DNA from: Spirogloea muscicola | Lineage: Eukaryota > Streptophyta > Zygnematophyceae > Spirogloeales > Spirogloeaceae | Assembly: GCA_009602725.1 (NCBI GenBank) | Contig: WELB01000217.1 | Coordinates: 178,950 to 222,232, forward strand | Length of the DNA stretch: 43,283 nucleotides | Reading direction: 5' to 3' | Shown: positions 1 through 12,353 of the stretch, piece after piece | Position numbering within the stretch: position 1 is the first letter of the stretch | Layout of the letters: each line of letters begins with the position of its first letter | Position numbers and translations under genes: made by a program | The notes under the pieces: generated by a model | Told to the model about the DNA's origin: nothing | Database searches by the model: none | Seen by the model: the letters and a program-made list of their open reading frames with translations, nothing else

Positions 1-1147
1 CCCCCCCCTCCCCTCCTCCGCCTCTGCCGTGCTTCAGCACAGCACAAACCCAAATCCCTTCTCAACCCCCTCAGCCTCTTGCTGCCGCTCCAGCTCTGCA
101 TCGCCGTCCTTCCAGTCCTGTGGCCTCTTCGCCAGCCTCTTCGCCAGTGCTGCCGACGTCGGCAGCGCCGCCACCGCCGGGCCGGCAAAGCCCACTTGCC
201 TTCCGCCGCTGCTGCGCCTTCCCGCTGAGATGGAGCCCATGCTTCGCCTTCCGCCGCCCGGCTGACGGGCTGCCCGACGCGGGTCCTCCACGCCGTGGCC
301 CACGCACGCAAGGTGGCGCTTCCCCTGCTCCATTGTTGGCTGTCGGTCGTCCGTCCCCCAGTAGCTGCCTGCTGGATTGCGCTCCTGCGCAAGTGAGGTC
401 ACAGCCTTACTTGTGCGTCCTCCCGGCAATGCTCGCCGCTGTGCCCGCCAAGACAAGCAGCACTGGCCATAAGCTAACTGCCTGTGGCTGCCAGCTCAAG
501 GGTTCCGTCGCGTTTGCTCCGTTGCTGCAGGCGCAGTGCTTTCATGGGTCGAGTGACTGCAGGCTCCGCTTGTGCGGCCCTGCAAAGCGGCGGCGCGGGA
601 CCAGGCCTCGAGATGGGTGCCGACGCGTGCTGACTGCGCCTGCTTTTCGCGCCTGTGCCACCACCTTGATAAGAGTAGGCTGGCCCGCTGCGAACGCCCG
701 TTCAAGCACGCAGTGCCGTGCACGCCGTCGCGGTGCGTGACAGCCCATAAGGTTCTGCACATCATTTCATGGTGGTGGCTGTCTGGGCTGCTATGCTTGC
801 TTCCTTAACTCAAGTGGATATTATGGATGTTATGGTTTGCTCGACCTCTGGCAGTCACCCCACCTCACAGCAGCCCTCCAGGTCTTTCTGCAGGGAGCTG
901 CGAGCCGACGTCGCAGCCATGGTGGGCTCCGACGTCCTCCTCGTGGACGCAGCGCAGGGACTCTACCGCGTCCGTGGGAAGATGTGGCCAGGTGTTGTGC
1001 TCACTTCCTGACACAACGCACATGTGCGCTCCATCTTATACACTTCCAGTCAGGAGGCTTCCCATACTCCTAGCCTGGCAGGCCTTCCGAGGGGGAACCT
1101 GATGCCTACCCAAGGCGAGAGCGCTCCAATAACACAAGCGCTTGACG
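1..1147. other. Unassigned region upstream of the kinase
   Basis: No gene could be supported here. The left edge opens with a C-rich run. Open frames exist on both strands in the first 750 bases, but they are arginine-, alanine- and serine-rich, lack recognisable motifs and look like GC-driven frames. Bases 769-1147 precede the kinase start and probably hold its promoter and 5' UTR. The last exon or first exon of a neighbour running off the left edge could be present but cannot be recognised. Confidence 0.4.
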
Positions 1148-4100
1148 ATGGCGGCTGCTGCAGTTGGCCCAGCTTATTCACTGCACGCGCAGATTGGGTC
1201 GGGCTCCTATGGTGATGTGTGCCAAGCGACCGACAACTTTACTGGCGAGGCAGTGGCTCTGAAGGTCAGGACTTGAGTGCCTTGCAGCTCACTGCTTAGC
1301 AACAGTGTCAAAGCAACAGAAGGACTTGGTTTTCACAGCGAAAGCTGAAGTTGAGGTTGTTTCACATGTCTATATCCTGATAAGTTGCGTCAAGTCTTTG
1401 CCTGCCTCATCGCCCGGCCTTGGGTCATCGCCGCCGCAATCGGTTGCCCTACTGCAGAGGGTGGCGGACGTCCTCTGCTGCCCCATGCTTGCAAAGCGTG
1501 TGCTACGGGAGGTTTGCATCATGCGGCGTCTTGCCCATCCGTATGTCATCCGCCGTGAGTACCACACTGAAAGCTTTCCCTTGCTCTTGCTCTCCTCGCA
1601 TTCACGAGCAAGTAGCACCAAGTATACATGTATGGCATCGTAATAGACTATGTTCTCAATTGTACTTCATGTATTTGTACTTCATGTATTTGTACTCCAT
1701 GTATATACAAGCATAGGTTAAGGTGCTGCGCCTGACTGTGCAGTGACTGACGTGTTCACCCGGCCATCAAGCGAGGTGGCTGAAGGCATTGACCTTTACA
1801 TTGCGACCGAATTTGCAGACGGGTAAAGCTGCCTCCTGGCAGGTCACCGCCTCCACCCACTCAGCTTACAATCAAACCATGTTTAAAACGCTCAGTCAGT
1901 ACTTCAGGGTTTTAAGGGTCTGAAGCATCATGTGGCTGAGTGGTGATGCCACTGATGCCTTATGGCAGGGGCGACTTGTATCGCCTGCGAGAAAGCCTGA
2001 GCCCGACGTTGGTCAAGCTCCTGATCTGGCAGCTGCTAGTTGCAGTGCGCTACCTCCACTCATGTCACGTCTGGCACAGGTCAGCTGCTTACCATCACAA
2101 CATACACCTGGTGAGGTAAGTCACTTAGTCAGTAATTCTATTTTCCATCAATCAATGCATAATATGCCTCGTCATTCTGCTTGTGAGCGTAATTGCATGG
2201 TTCAGCTCTCGTTGGCAATACGCGCTTCGCAGAGACATCAAGTCGGAGAATGTCCTGTGCAAGCTGGGGGACCTGCACGTCAAAATCTGCGACTTTGGCC
2301 TTTCCAGATCTGCGCTTGGGGTAATTGCACTGATGCTCTTTGTATAATGTCAGAGGGCTTTGCATGACTCAGGCCCTTTGCCCTTGCCATGCTTTGACAT
2401 GCCTTGGTTAACCCCTCGGCAAGATAGAGCAGAACAACTGTAGCACGCCTGTTGGAGGTGAAGCCAAGGGGCTCTGGATGTTGTGCAACAGCCTGCAGGC
2501 GGAGATGAAGAGCCACGGCCGCTGGCAAGCAGCACCAAGGCGTCTTCCACGCAGTCGGCTCTTGGTCGAAAGGTGCTCCAGCGGCAGTACACCAAGATGG
2601 TCAGTGATGGTCTGTCTGTCTGTCTGTCAATTTTTGCTCTGACTTGTTAGAGGAGGAAAATCGCTATCCCGATTCTAGTATATGCCACTGTATGCTAAGG
2701 ATCCTGGCTCTCGAGCATGCGTATGCAGGTTGTGACTCCCAGCTACAGAGCTCCGGAGGTGATCATGTCAAGGGGACAGTACACCTCTGCAATTGACATG
2801 TAAGCCAGTCAGCTGACCAGTCCCTAGCAGAAGTTGTTCATTGTGTACTGATCCTTTAACCCATTTGCTTAGTGATTCTCCTCAATCCCAGACCATCTGT
2901 TTGCCGATGTGAAACTTCCACTATGCCCGATGCTGATTCACCTGGCATTCCTTGGTCTGCTTGTGGGTTGGCAGTTGGTCCCTTGGCTGCATATTCTGGG
3001 TATGCATACCCCGCAGCTTCCTCATGCTTGTCGGCTGTCCTGATAAGGCAATGGATGTGGTCTCTCGGGGCAGTCTTTGCAGTCTCTAATTTGGTTTGGC
3101 AAATCACAGAAGATGCTGGGATGGTAGGCTTATTTGTCTGCAGGAATTTTGTGTGGCAGGAGCTTCTGATGAGGCAGATGAATCCTCAACGGCTTGGCCC
3201 ACCTGCTCGCCCCCTCTTCGGTGTGAGGTGAAGACAATCATTCCGACTAGCATCTGGGATGCACCATAGAACAGCTCCCTTTGATTAGTGAGCCCAATCG
3301 AATTTTCCCAACCTGATAACTTTTGTGCTTTTAAGAAGCTAGGAGTATGATGAACAAGCTCACCGTTCTTTAAGGAAGGGTATATTACTGCCTCCTTCCA
3401 GCATTGTAAGCAAACTGTTTAGACTGTGCACACAGCCTCACTTGAGATGTCACCTTCTCAAAGCGTGGATCTTGCTTAGCTGACGAGGCCCTTGTCTGAC
3501 TATGTGCATGTCAGGGGCGAGCCTGCAACACCTGAGGGAGGAGAGCAATATATAGATGACGGGGATTCCCCGCTGGCTGAGCAGGTGTGCTCCAGTGGCA
3601 TGGTTGTTGACATCTGCATTCTGTCCCTTGCATTATCTGCCAGCCCTTAGCAGTGGAGGTATTTCTGCAGCGAAATAGGAAAACCTACTGCTGATCTGCA
3701 TCCAGCCAGTGCAGACTTGCTACTGAATAACGGGCACCGGGGTCCACGTAGTTTGCTCCTGACATAGACGATGGAGATGAGAGTTGGATCATGTACAAGA
3801 ATGTACAGATGCAGTTCAAAGTGCAGTTGGTTTAGGGTATCAGAGCCAAGTATGCGCGTCCTCACAGTCCACTCATGCGCAGTTGGACGTGATCTTCAAT
3901 GTCGTCGGGACACCCTGCTGGAAGGACATTCAGTCTGTCCCCTCTGATGCCTGGAGGTCTTATCTGAAGCGCCTTCCTGGCAGAGTATGGAAGTTTTTGC
4001 CATCTCGGAGGGAGTTAGTCAGCCCTCCTTAAAGTTCCTATACTGATAGTGCAGAGTGATAGAAACCTGTGCAGTGGCATTGAAGAGTTGTGCCGGTCAA

Positions 4101-5504
4101 GTCTTCTCAGTACCAAGTAATCCGTGAATGTTGTCCTTGACAATATTGTCTTCTCTGTCAGCTAGGCAGCCGAGATAACAGATGCTTTCCTGTGCTTTCT
4201 GCAAGAGCAGGCTGGAAACCTGGGCCTGCAAATGGTGACCTCTGGCAACAGGGAGGCTGGGGATCTCCTCATGCGCATGCTGGAGTTTGACCCCGCCCGC
4301 CGCTGCACCGCTGATGAGGCTCTGGACCATACCTATGTGAGAAAACAAGTCCAATGTTAGCTGTGCCGTGTCAGCTCTTTACTCTCAAAGTGGCATGCCC
4401 AATGATGTGTAAGTTGCACCTGCATTGCATAGGGAGTCTTGTTGCAGCAGGTTTCGCAGCGAAGTGAAACTTTTGGATTTCTGCTGCAACTCACTGTGAC
4501 TCAAGCTGTGCACTTGGCAGTTCAAGGACTTGAAGAAGCCCATAGAGTTGTCACCGCTCCCTGCAGTGGAGGACGTGCCTGTGGTCCTCCCTGACCAGCC
4601 CTTCTGGAAAGTCGCTGAGCCTGCTGTCGCACTCGGACTGCTGGAGGTAATACTGATGTCACCTGTGTCGGGACTCCTGAGCAATTCTCATCGTCGTTGA
4701 GACAATGACTGTTGCTTGTTGATCATGCGGCTGTCTTAGTCACCAACTGGCAAACATCAATTGCTCAATCATTCTCTCTTGTTCTTGGGACACCAGAAGG
4801 AGCTAGATCAGTCAGCATACGAGCCCGACGGGGGGAGGGAGAAGCTTGGATGGCTGTTGGCGCATGAAGCCGAAGGACAGCAGTTGCACAACCAGCTGCG
4901 CAGGAGTCTTCTGGCTTCAATGACTGGGTCAGGGTCCGCGCCAACGGCGGCGCAGCTGCAGGCGTTCTACCAGCAGGGACTTGGCGGCGCGTTGCCTGCG
5001 GCTTTCCTGGCCAATCTGCCTCTGCCTGCCTTCTTCAGACAGCCGCAGCAGATGCCACACCCAGCTTCTGACGGAAGCGCGTTGACCTCAACCGGGGTGC
5101 CCTCGACAGTAGATGCAAGCAGTGCGGCGGCAGTTCGGCAACCAAGGACAATCATCAAGCAGGGGTCGCTGCGGATTGAGCGCCCGCAAAAGGACCCGCA
5201 CACGCCCCCGCAGCCCTCGGGCAGCAGCCAGGCCAATGGGGTCCACCGCATGACGAGGGGCAACGCAATGACCAGCGCTGCTGCCGCGGCGGTCAACGCT
5301 GTGGACAACCCCCAGCCCCGGCGGCGGTCTCGCTTGGGCACAATAATGGAGCAGCCACAGTTGAGCGACCAACTTGCCGAGTCCAGAAAGCGTACGCGGG
5401 CCTCAGACGTTGTAGCTGAGGACTTGACTCCCAGGAGGTCTCCGCGGCTACGGGACCTGCAGTTGCTGGACATGCCCAATCCGAAGCGGGTCGCACTTAG
5501 GTGA
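1148..5504 (+). CDS. Atypical MAPK/NLK-like CMGC serine/threonine protein kinase
   Basis: A phosphotransferase using ATP to phosphorylate Ser/Thr in proteins. Fourteen exons can be read: 1148-1264, 1458-1554, 1744-1822, 1969-2079, 2233-2320, 2492-2599, 2729-2799, 3048-3081, 3160-3227, 3515-3584, 3883-3984, 4211-4336, 4521-4646 and 4797-5504. They sum in frame to 634 residues; the small exon at 3048 is least certain. Visible motifs are the glycine loop GSGSYG (17-22), the VALK lysine (39), the alpha-C glutamate in KRVLRE (57), HRDIKSEN (134-141), DFG (155-157) and SYRAPEV (205-211). The region with VVGTP and LEFDPARR is typical of CMGC/MAPK kinases. The activation segment carries a ~35-residue Ser/Thr-rich insert and T-K-M where classical MAPKs have T-x-Y. 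Residues ~400-634 form an Ala/Pro/Gln-rich, basic, probably disordered tail. The KRVxRE segment recalls NLK, but subfamily is inferred. Confidence 0.87.
1661..1705. repeat. 15-bp tandem repeat, three units, in kinase intron 2
   Basis: Three consecutive near-identical units of about 15 bases (core TTGTACTTCATGTA, the third with one change) lie in the second intron of the kinase gene. A (GTCT)n tract lies in intron 6 near 2608-2627. Neither affects the reading frame. Confidence 0.8.
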
Positions 5505-5802
5505 CAGCAGGGCTCCAAGGACTGAAGCTCAGCCCACACACTTCGTCCCTTCCATTGTTCCCCAGCCGCTGTTCGTGGCTGCTTCTCTTTGCAAAATAGT
5601 TCCTCATGCACTTGGGGTCAAAGCCCAGCCAACACAGACTTGGTGTGGATGATAGAGTAGGTTGTTTTGTATCACTGGTGCTGCTCATGTTGGGGCTACA
5701 TGCCCAGTACTGGCCCACCTTGAGGGGCCTTCCGCGGCATCTTACTGTGGCCACGGCTTTGCTACGCCAGCAGCGGCTCCTCATCTTGTCTTGCAGATGA
5801 GA

Positions 5803-5807
5803 TGTAA
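5803..5807 (+). terminator. TGTAA poly(A)-type signal after the kinase
   Basis: TGTAA is the usual chlorophyte polyadenylation motif. This copy lies about 300 bases after the kinase stop codon, a plausible 3' UTR length. The motif is short, so chance occurrence is possible. Confidence 0.45.
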
Positions 5808-5970
5808 TTTAGGTTCCGAGCTCTATTTGCCACACCTAGTGTAGTATTCCCAAGTGATGTCTGGTGACCGCAAACAGGCCGCTTGCTGTCTCCTGGAAAA
5901 ATTCTTAAATAAACCAGCGTTGTCAGTAATTTGCACCCTGTGGTCAATTGATATGTTGTGGAAGGACTGC

Positions 5971-6009
5971 AGGAAGGCATGCTATCAGATTCTGATAGCA
6001 CGCCTTCCT
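5971..6009. repeat. 39-bp near-perfect palindrome
   Basis: Arms 5971-5989 and 5991-6009 are reverse complements over 19 bases with one mismatch and a single base between them. The arm reads AGGAAGGC[A/G]TGCTATCAGA. It lies in the kinase-downstream interval, about 470 bases past the stop codon. Confidence 0.85.
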
Positions 6010-7286
6010 CAACCTGAGTACTGCTACTTAAGGGCGCTGAGATTACCTGAGTTTTGGCTGCTTGCCACTTTCAGGAGGGCTTCTTTATTGCAGCCTCCTT
6101 CATTACCGTATGAGAAGACATCGTGGGCTGTTGTTCAAGTGCGGGCATGTCCAACTGCACCTGGCAATCCTTTTCGCCCAGATATGACCCACCAGACACA
6201 CGCTTTACAAGCCCTTTCCACTTGGGACAGAGTTATCGACATATTTCATGTTGCCCCTTGAACACTCGTGTGCTCAACCGGCCCCATCAGCGGTGTGTCC
6301 TGAGCAAATTTTAGCTATGGTTTACAAACAACAAAACAAGAGGGCTGACCAACCCATATCTCGGTAATAGCACATAACGCACTAAATGCAAAACTGGCAG
6401 ATATTATTGTTGTCAAATGTTCCACTACCGATGAGCAAGGTGACGGCAAATCAGAGTCTGTGAGTCAGCTCAGCGCAGTGGTGAAGTGTCTTCATGATGT
6501 GTATAAGAGCACTTGTTGCAGAGATTGCAGTAATGAGTACACATAAACTTTGAGCATTGGACGTTAAAAACTTCCAACTACACATGCATGAATATGTCAT
6601 ACATTACCCTACCCAGGTGTACAAGAGCTAACAGTTTGAGAACTCCAATACACACCCTCACCGTTCTCAAAGAAAATGAAGGCATGACTATTACTGCACA
6701 CAGAGAGTGAAGTGATCCCCGCTTTGCACACATGCATTATACTACCAGTGTCAGTATACTGGACAACTTCGTTAGTTACTGTTGGTTGGTCAACAAAGCA
6801 AAAGTAGCAACCTCACCTCAATGCAGTTGTTGCCAGAAGCATTCCTCTCAGCAATATATAGCTTGCCGCAATGCAAGATATGGTGTCCTTTTTCCTTCCC
6901 ACAGTGATAACACTACTGCAGATCTCTTCACCTGGAGCTCTCTCCACCACTATCTCAATACTTAGACTGTCATCGCCATTTGGCATCTGAATGAGAGAAG
7001 GTGCACGATGCGCATGAAATTGAAAGGGAGGCCAATTCTAGCCTTACAAATGTCCTGTTAAATGGGTAATGAGCTGGCTAAGGGGGACACTAATATCCCC
7101 GAGCGAGCACATGCATATCTGACATCTGAAGCACCAGTAGAAGGTCTACATGAGCTTCTACAAATCCGGCAGATTGATATCACGGTCTTCCATGTCACCA
7201 TCCCAATTTGCCAACCAGGCAATAGCAGTTATACATCTGTTGACATAGCTCCTACTTCAGCAGTTTCTAGCACCCTTGAATGAGCC

Positions 7287-7702
7287 CTCTGATACCATGT
7301 GGATTCGTGGCATCTTGGCCTTGGCAATTCACGTCGATCGCGAGGGGAGCTTTGCGGCAAGAGTGACAGAGAGACCCCCTTCGACGCTCGGCAGCGGCGG
7401 CGGTGGCGGCCGGGCGGTGCAGAGGCAGGATAGCGGTGCTATCTCAGGTGGGGGTTTCAGTCTGTCGATATTAGAGGTCACGGTCGGCCCAGATAGGCCA
7501 GTGTGACAGCTAGGCCAATGTATCGACCGACTTGGACCCCAACCTGAGACACCGCTATCCTGCTGCTGCACCGCACCGCCGCCACCGCCGCCGCTGCCGA
7601 GCATCGAAGCGGGTCTCCCCGTCACTCTTGCCACAAAGCTCTCCTCGCGACCAACATGGCTAGCCAAGGCCAAGACGCCACAAATTCACATGATATTAGA
7701 GG
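7287..7702. mobile_element. Imperfect inverted repeat, possible head-to-head LTR remnants
   Basis: Two arms of roughly 200 bases (about 7287-7500 and 7510-7702) match in inverted orientation with scattered substitutions. The shared sequence includes GGCATCTTGGCCTTGG-like and GCTCGGCAGCGGCGGCGG-like blocks. At the left outer edge the minus strand reads TGGTATCAGAG, the pattern of an initiator-Met-tRNA primer-binding site used by plant Copia elements. The right outer edge carries a decayed version, TGATATTAGAGG, on the plus strand. Each arm ends in CA just before that motif and begins near TGT at the centre, as LTRs do. No gag, protease, integrase or reverse transcriptase was recognised beside them. 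A fold-back element is an alternative. Confidence 0.5.
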
Positions 7703-8527
7703 AGGCACAACTTCACATTATAAACTACTCATGCATGGTGGACCTCTTCTCATGAAGCAATAAGGATAGGTGGTCCCACAAGGTGATTGCTTTGTAACGC
7801 ACATGTATTGATTGACTATCAGCACCGATCAACATAGCAGCCACGACCATATCTGTGCAGACCAGATAGTAATTCATGATTCATAGCAAATGATTCTATC
7901 TCATGCAATTGCCTACCCTGGAGATGCATAGCCATGTTCCTTCGTTGGGGGCAATAATCGCACCAGTGCATCTGCTTGTGGTGCTTGGGATTAATGTGCT
8001 TGAAGTGGCCAGATGCGTATAGACAGGTGCAGACATTTCTTATCCTGCGCATTGAAAGGGGCCCTCAGGCAAGGAGGAGCTCCGCCCTTCAACCCTCTCT
8101 GGCGGAAGGACGCAGGATGGGAGACGGAGGATGGAGCAACAGCGCGCTGCGGAAGCTCAGGGCCAGACGGTGAGGATTCGCGGGCCATGAGCACAAGCTC
8201 ATGGCCTGCGACACGCGCGCGGCGAAGGACGGGGGACGACCGCCCAGGCTTACGGCGGCGTCGGAGGTCGAAGGCATCGAATGGCATGACCGGAAGCGGC
8301 AGGCGAGGACGAGGACGAGGGAGCGGCTGCGCGGCGGAGGCGCGAGCGCCGCCGCCGCCGCCGCCGCCGCCGCTTACGCAGGCGGCGGCGGGGGTGGAAG
8401 GGGCGAGAGGCCGGGGTCTCGGAAGACGGGAGTGAGCGGGGGGTGGCGTCAGCGCTGGCCACGCGGCGGGCGGGGCGCAGTCCGCCGCCGCCGCCGCCGC
8501 CGCAGCCGCCGCCGCCAGGGGCGCGCC

Positions 8528-11500
8528 ATGAAGCTCTTCCGGTCGCGCCTCAGCTCCGGGGGCGGCAGCAGTGACGACTATGGCGCCCCCGGCGGCGGCG
8601 GCGGCGGCTCCGCGGCGCCGGCGTCCCCTGGCGCGCTGGTGGACAAGGCCACGAGCGACATGCTGCTGGGGCCGGACTGGGGCATGAACATGGAGATATG
8701 CGACTCCCTCAACCAGGACCCGACGTCAGTCGCCGCGCTCCGCCTCCCTCTCGTGCGCCCGGGCCGGCCTAGCAGAGCTACGCCGCGCCTCCTGACGAGC
8801 CCTTGCGGCGGGCGGCTTGACGGCGGGCCGCGTCCTCGAACGCTCATGCCTCGCTGCGAGCTGCCAGCCATGTTATTCTGCTGCGAGCTTGGCTCGGGCC
8901 AGCCTCAAGCTGCTTCTCGTGCCTCACATTTCTCTGCCTTCTGGCAGGCACACGAGGGAGGTCATGAAGATGCTCCGCAGGCGGCTGACCAACCGCAACC
9001 CCAAAGTGCAGCTCCTCGCCCTCACGGTCGGGGCCCCGCCGCTCCTATGACGTCCCAAGCATCACCTCCGTTTTGCTCTGTCTCGACGTCTTCCCAAGCC
9101 TTTACCTTGTCAGAATGTCCCTTCGCTGGTGCCGTCTGAGTCTCTGAGTCCTCACCCAGCTCTGAGACTGTCACTGAGTCAGTTAGTTAATCGTAAGCAG
9201 GTCTCAGCTGTCCAGCTGACAGCAGGGCCTTGCTGTGGGGAGCATCTTTCGTATGCAGGTGCTGGAGACGATGGTCAAGAACTGCGGGGACTACGTGCAC
9301 ATGCAGGTGGCAGAGAAGGAGATCCTACACGAGATGGTCCGCCTCGTAAAGAAGAGGGTGAGCTTGGGTTTCTGCTGGGGTCACCTCCTTGTTTCCCTAC
9401 CTTGCGGCCAGCTAACTTGGTCTAGGTTGCCCGAGGCTGTTAGTCCAAGTACACCTCTGAACCCAGGTGACCCACACGAGAAGGAGGTGGAGGCTTGGTC
9501 GTGCACCCACTTGTGGCAGCCTCATAAAGTCATGGACAGATGTTGATGCCTCTGCTGCTGGTCCAGGTCGTTGCATGGTCCAGGTCGTTACGTGCCTAAC
9601 AGCCTAGGAGGATAGCAACTGCCATCTGTTAGGGAGGATAGACCCAGTCTGAGGGCTGGCACGATTGCCTTACACTTGCACGTGCAGCCAATCTGGGATA
9701 GGCACATACTGCGACTCGTGCATCATGCATTGCGGTGTTCACTAGTGCAAGTCCTAGCACAGCACTCTTGCAGGTCCAGAGGCTGGATACTGTGTCGGGG
9801 GCATGGGGTCATTATCAGTCAAGGACAAGCCTAGTACATGACGGCTTGTCTGCTATTTCCGGCTCTGCAGGCCGACATGCAGGTGCGTGACAAGGTCCTG
9901 GAGCTCCTAGACTCGTGGCAGGAGGCGTTTGGCGGGCCAGGCGGCCGCTATCCACAGTACTGGTCTGCATATGACGAGCTCAGGGTGAGCGCTTGGACTC
10001 ACTTCGGTCTGGTGAGACGCAATCACAGGATGCTGTGAGCACGGGGTCCATGCCTTGCCATTCGAGCAGGCGTTCTTAGCAAGCCTGGGCTATGTAGGAG
10101 GATTTGGAGGATGCTGAGTTGTGAGCTTGATCACCGCCATGTCGATGTCCTCAATGCACTTCCTGATTTATGCCACAACTGCCGATCCAACCTACAGAGA
10201 GCTGGGATTGAGTTTCCGGTCCGGGACCCTGATCAAGCAGCCCCAGTCTTCACACCGCCCCAGACGCAACCTATCTCGGGCAGGGGAATGAGGGACCAAA
10301 ACAGCGACAGCCCCCAGACGAGAGGTTATTCGGATGCTGGCCCAGCCAGAAGCTCCCCTGCGGATGGCAGCCGACCAGCTGGTAGCATGACGTGAGAACG
10401 AACAGTCCCTTATCCATGCAAGCTTGCATGTCTTTATATTGACGTGCTTGCTTCGGAGCTCCTGGCTATAGAATGTGGAGCTTGTCCTTGTAAGGCTCGT
10501 CAAGGGGCACACCAATCTGCTGTCTGCAGCGTCTGTGGAGCACTGCGGGAATTTAGAGGCAGCACACAATGTGGCCCTTTGCACGTGGTCTGATCTGCTA
10601 CCACAACTTTGAGCAAAGTTATTTATAGTTGACGGGTTTCATTACAGCAACCTTTTTGAATTGTATTGCTTCTCTGTATTGCTCTTGCAGAGCAATGGAC
10701 CTGAAGAATGCCCGCGGAAGTGTTGAAGTGTTGAATGAGATGCTGGCTGCCATCAATCCTAGAGACAGAGGAGTAAGCTAAGCTGGACCCTTACAATGAA
10801 GGCCTTTCTTGTCGGGCCTTTTGCATGCGTTGAGGCCATGGTCAGCGCAGTTTGTTGAGCAATATGTCATCCTCTGGTTTGTGTCAGCGAGTCTCAAAAC
10901 CAATGTCAACGTTTCTGTCGGAACAGGCTGTGAGGCAAGACGTCATTGTTGAGTTGGTAGAGCAGAGCCGCGATACACAGCGCCAAGTGATGGAGTTGGT
11001 CTCGACAACGTCGTAAGTCTCAATTGCCTCCTGGCATGGTCTCCATGGAAAGAACGTCATTGTGGCCCTGGCTTACTCACTGCTACGATGCTTGAGGTGG
11101 TACAGATTCTCACCCAACCCTGTACCAAGAGTTGGGGTTTGTGTTATTCAGGGTGAGGCACCTGTACTTAGGGTTACAGAAGGGCTGTGTACAGACTGTG
11201 CTCAGACAAGTGATGACTCCCTCCTGATGCACCTGCAGCAACGAGGCACTGCTAGCGCAAGCACTGGGCTTGAACGATGACATCCAGAAGGTTTTGTCGA
11301 AGCATGATGCGATTGCAACGGGGTCACCTCTTCCCGTCGAAGACATTCCACGCTTTGATGCTGAGGGTGTTGAAGACGATCACAGCGGGTTAGCACCCAG
11401 GTAGTCACCTATCACTGGTACAAGTACTCCGACTTGCTGGTATGCAAGTGATAGCCCTGTACAGAGTTGGGCATGGGCTGCCAGGCAGTATGTCTGTGCA

Positions 11501-12308
11501 GATGCATCTCTTTAGCTGTTGGTGAATTTGTGCAGGTCTTCGGTAAGGTCACGCCTGAGTGGAGCGCCTGCCGCCGTACCTCCTCCTGCAAAGCTAGCCC
11601 CGCCGCCTCAGAGGCAACATGCAGTTGATTTATTGAGCGGGGAGCCTGCGCCAGCCCCAGCTCTCGGCTCAGCGCCTTCAGCTGCGCAAGGGCAAGCCCC
11701 TGCTGGTGGGTTTACTGTGCTGTACCCTGTGCTTGACATTGACGTTGAGATGGCACCCTAATTTGACACCCACCTCGGGACTCTGGAGGTTTTTAGATAT
11801 TGACTTTCAGCATCTTACCCCTGCTTGTTCTGGTCCATGCCTGTATTGCCAAACTCTTTGCAGCGGGCATGCAACCTTTTCCAAAGCCCCCAGGCTCCAT
11901 CAGCAATCCCTTTGGCGCTGAGAACGTTTCAAGCCCCACTTTTACCGCAACCCCTGCTACTTATCAGCAGCAACAGCAGCAGCCCCAGCAACAGCAGCAG
12001 CCGCAGCAACAGAGTCAGCAGCAGTATGCTCAACAGCTACAGCAGCTGCCTGCACCAGTCCAGGTACTTGCTGCTGTGTATTCAGTTTCGATCATGCGTT
12101 ATGTGACACTAAATCAGTAATGTCCAGATTGTGTGTTGTGCTTCCAATATGATGGTTGTGTGGTGCTCATCCACTTACAAGATACAATTGTGGTGCCCTG
12201 CCAGAACAACTACGTGGCTCCATGGGCTAATCCGCAAGGGATGACACCACAGCAACGGGCTTACATCTTTGGCACGACTCAACAGCAGCAGCAGCAGCAG
12301 CAGCAACA

Positions 12309-12353
<45 letters not shown>

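Larger units (their letters stand above)
5508..8527. other. Non-coding interval between the kinase and the TOM1-like gene
   Basis: About 3 kb with no supportable gene. It holds the kinase 3' UTR, a 39-bp near-perfect palindrome (5971-6009), AT-richer sequence to about 7280, and a large imperfect inverted repeat with retrotransposon-like edges (7287-7702). Beyond about 8040 base composition turns sharply GC-rich, with GCC-type triplet runs near 8349-8373 and 8480-8517. That part is the likely promoter and 5' UTR of the TOM1-like gene. Confidence 0.6.

Noticed and set aside
120-740. 206-residue open frame at the left edge
   Set aside because: Composition is Arg/Pro/Ser/Ala-rich as expected from GC-rich DNA, opposite-strand frames are equally open, and no motif is recognisable.
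7819-8052. Cys/His-rich minus-strand frame that might be a retrotransposon zinc knuckle
   Set aside because: The spacing does not fit C-x2-C-x4-H-x4-C and no other Gag or Pol sequence is adjacent.
8201-8527. In-frame N-terminal extension of the TOM1-like protein
   Set aside because: It would add about 109 Arg/Gly/Ala-rich residues of triplet-repeat origin; the family starts shortly before VHS and ATG 8528 fits.
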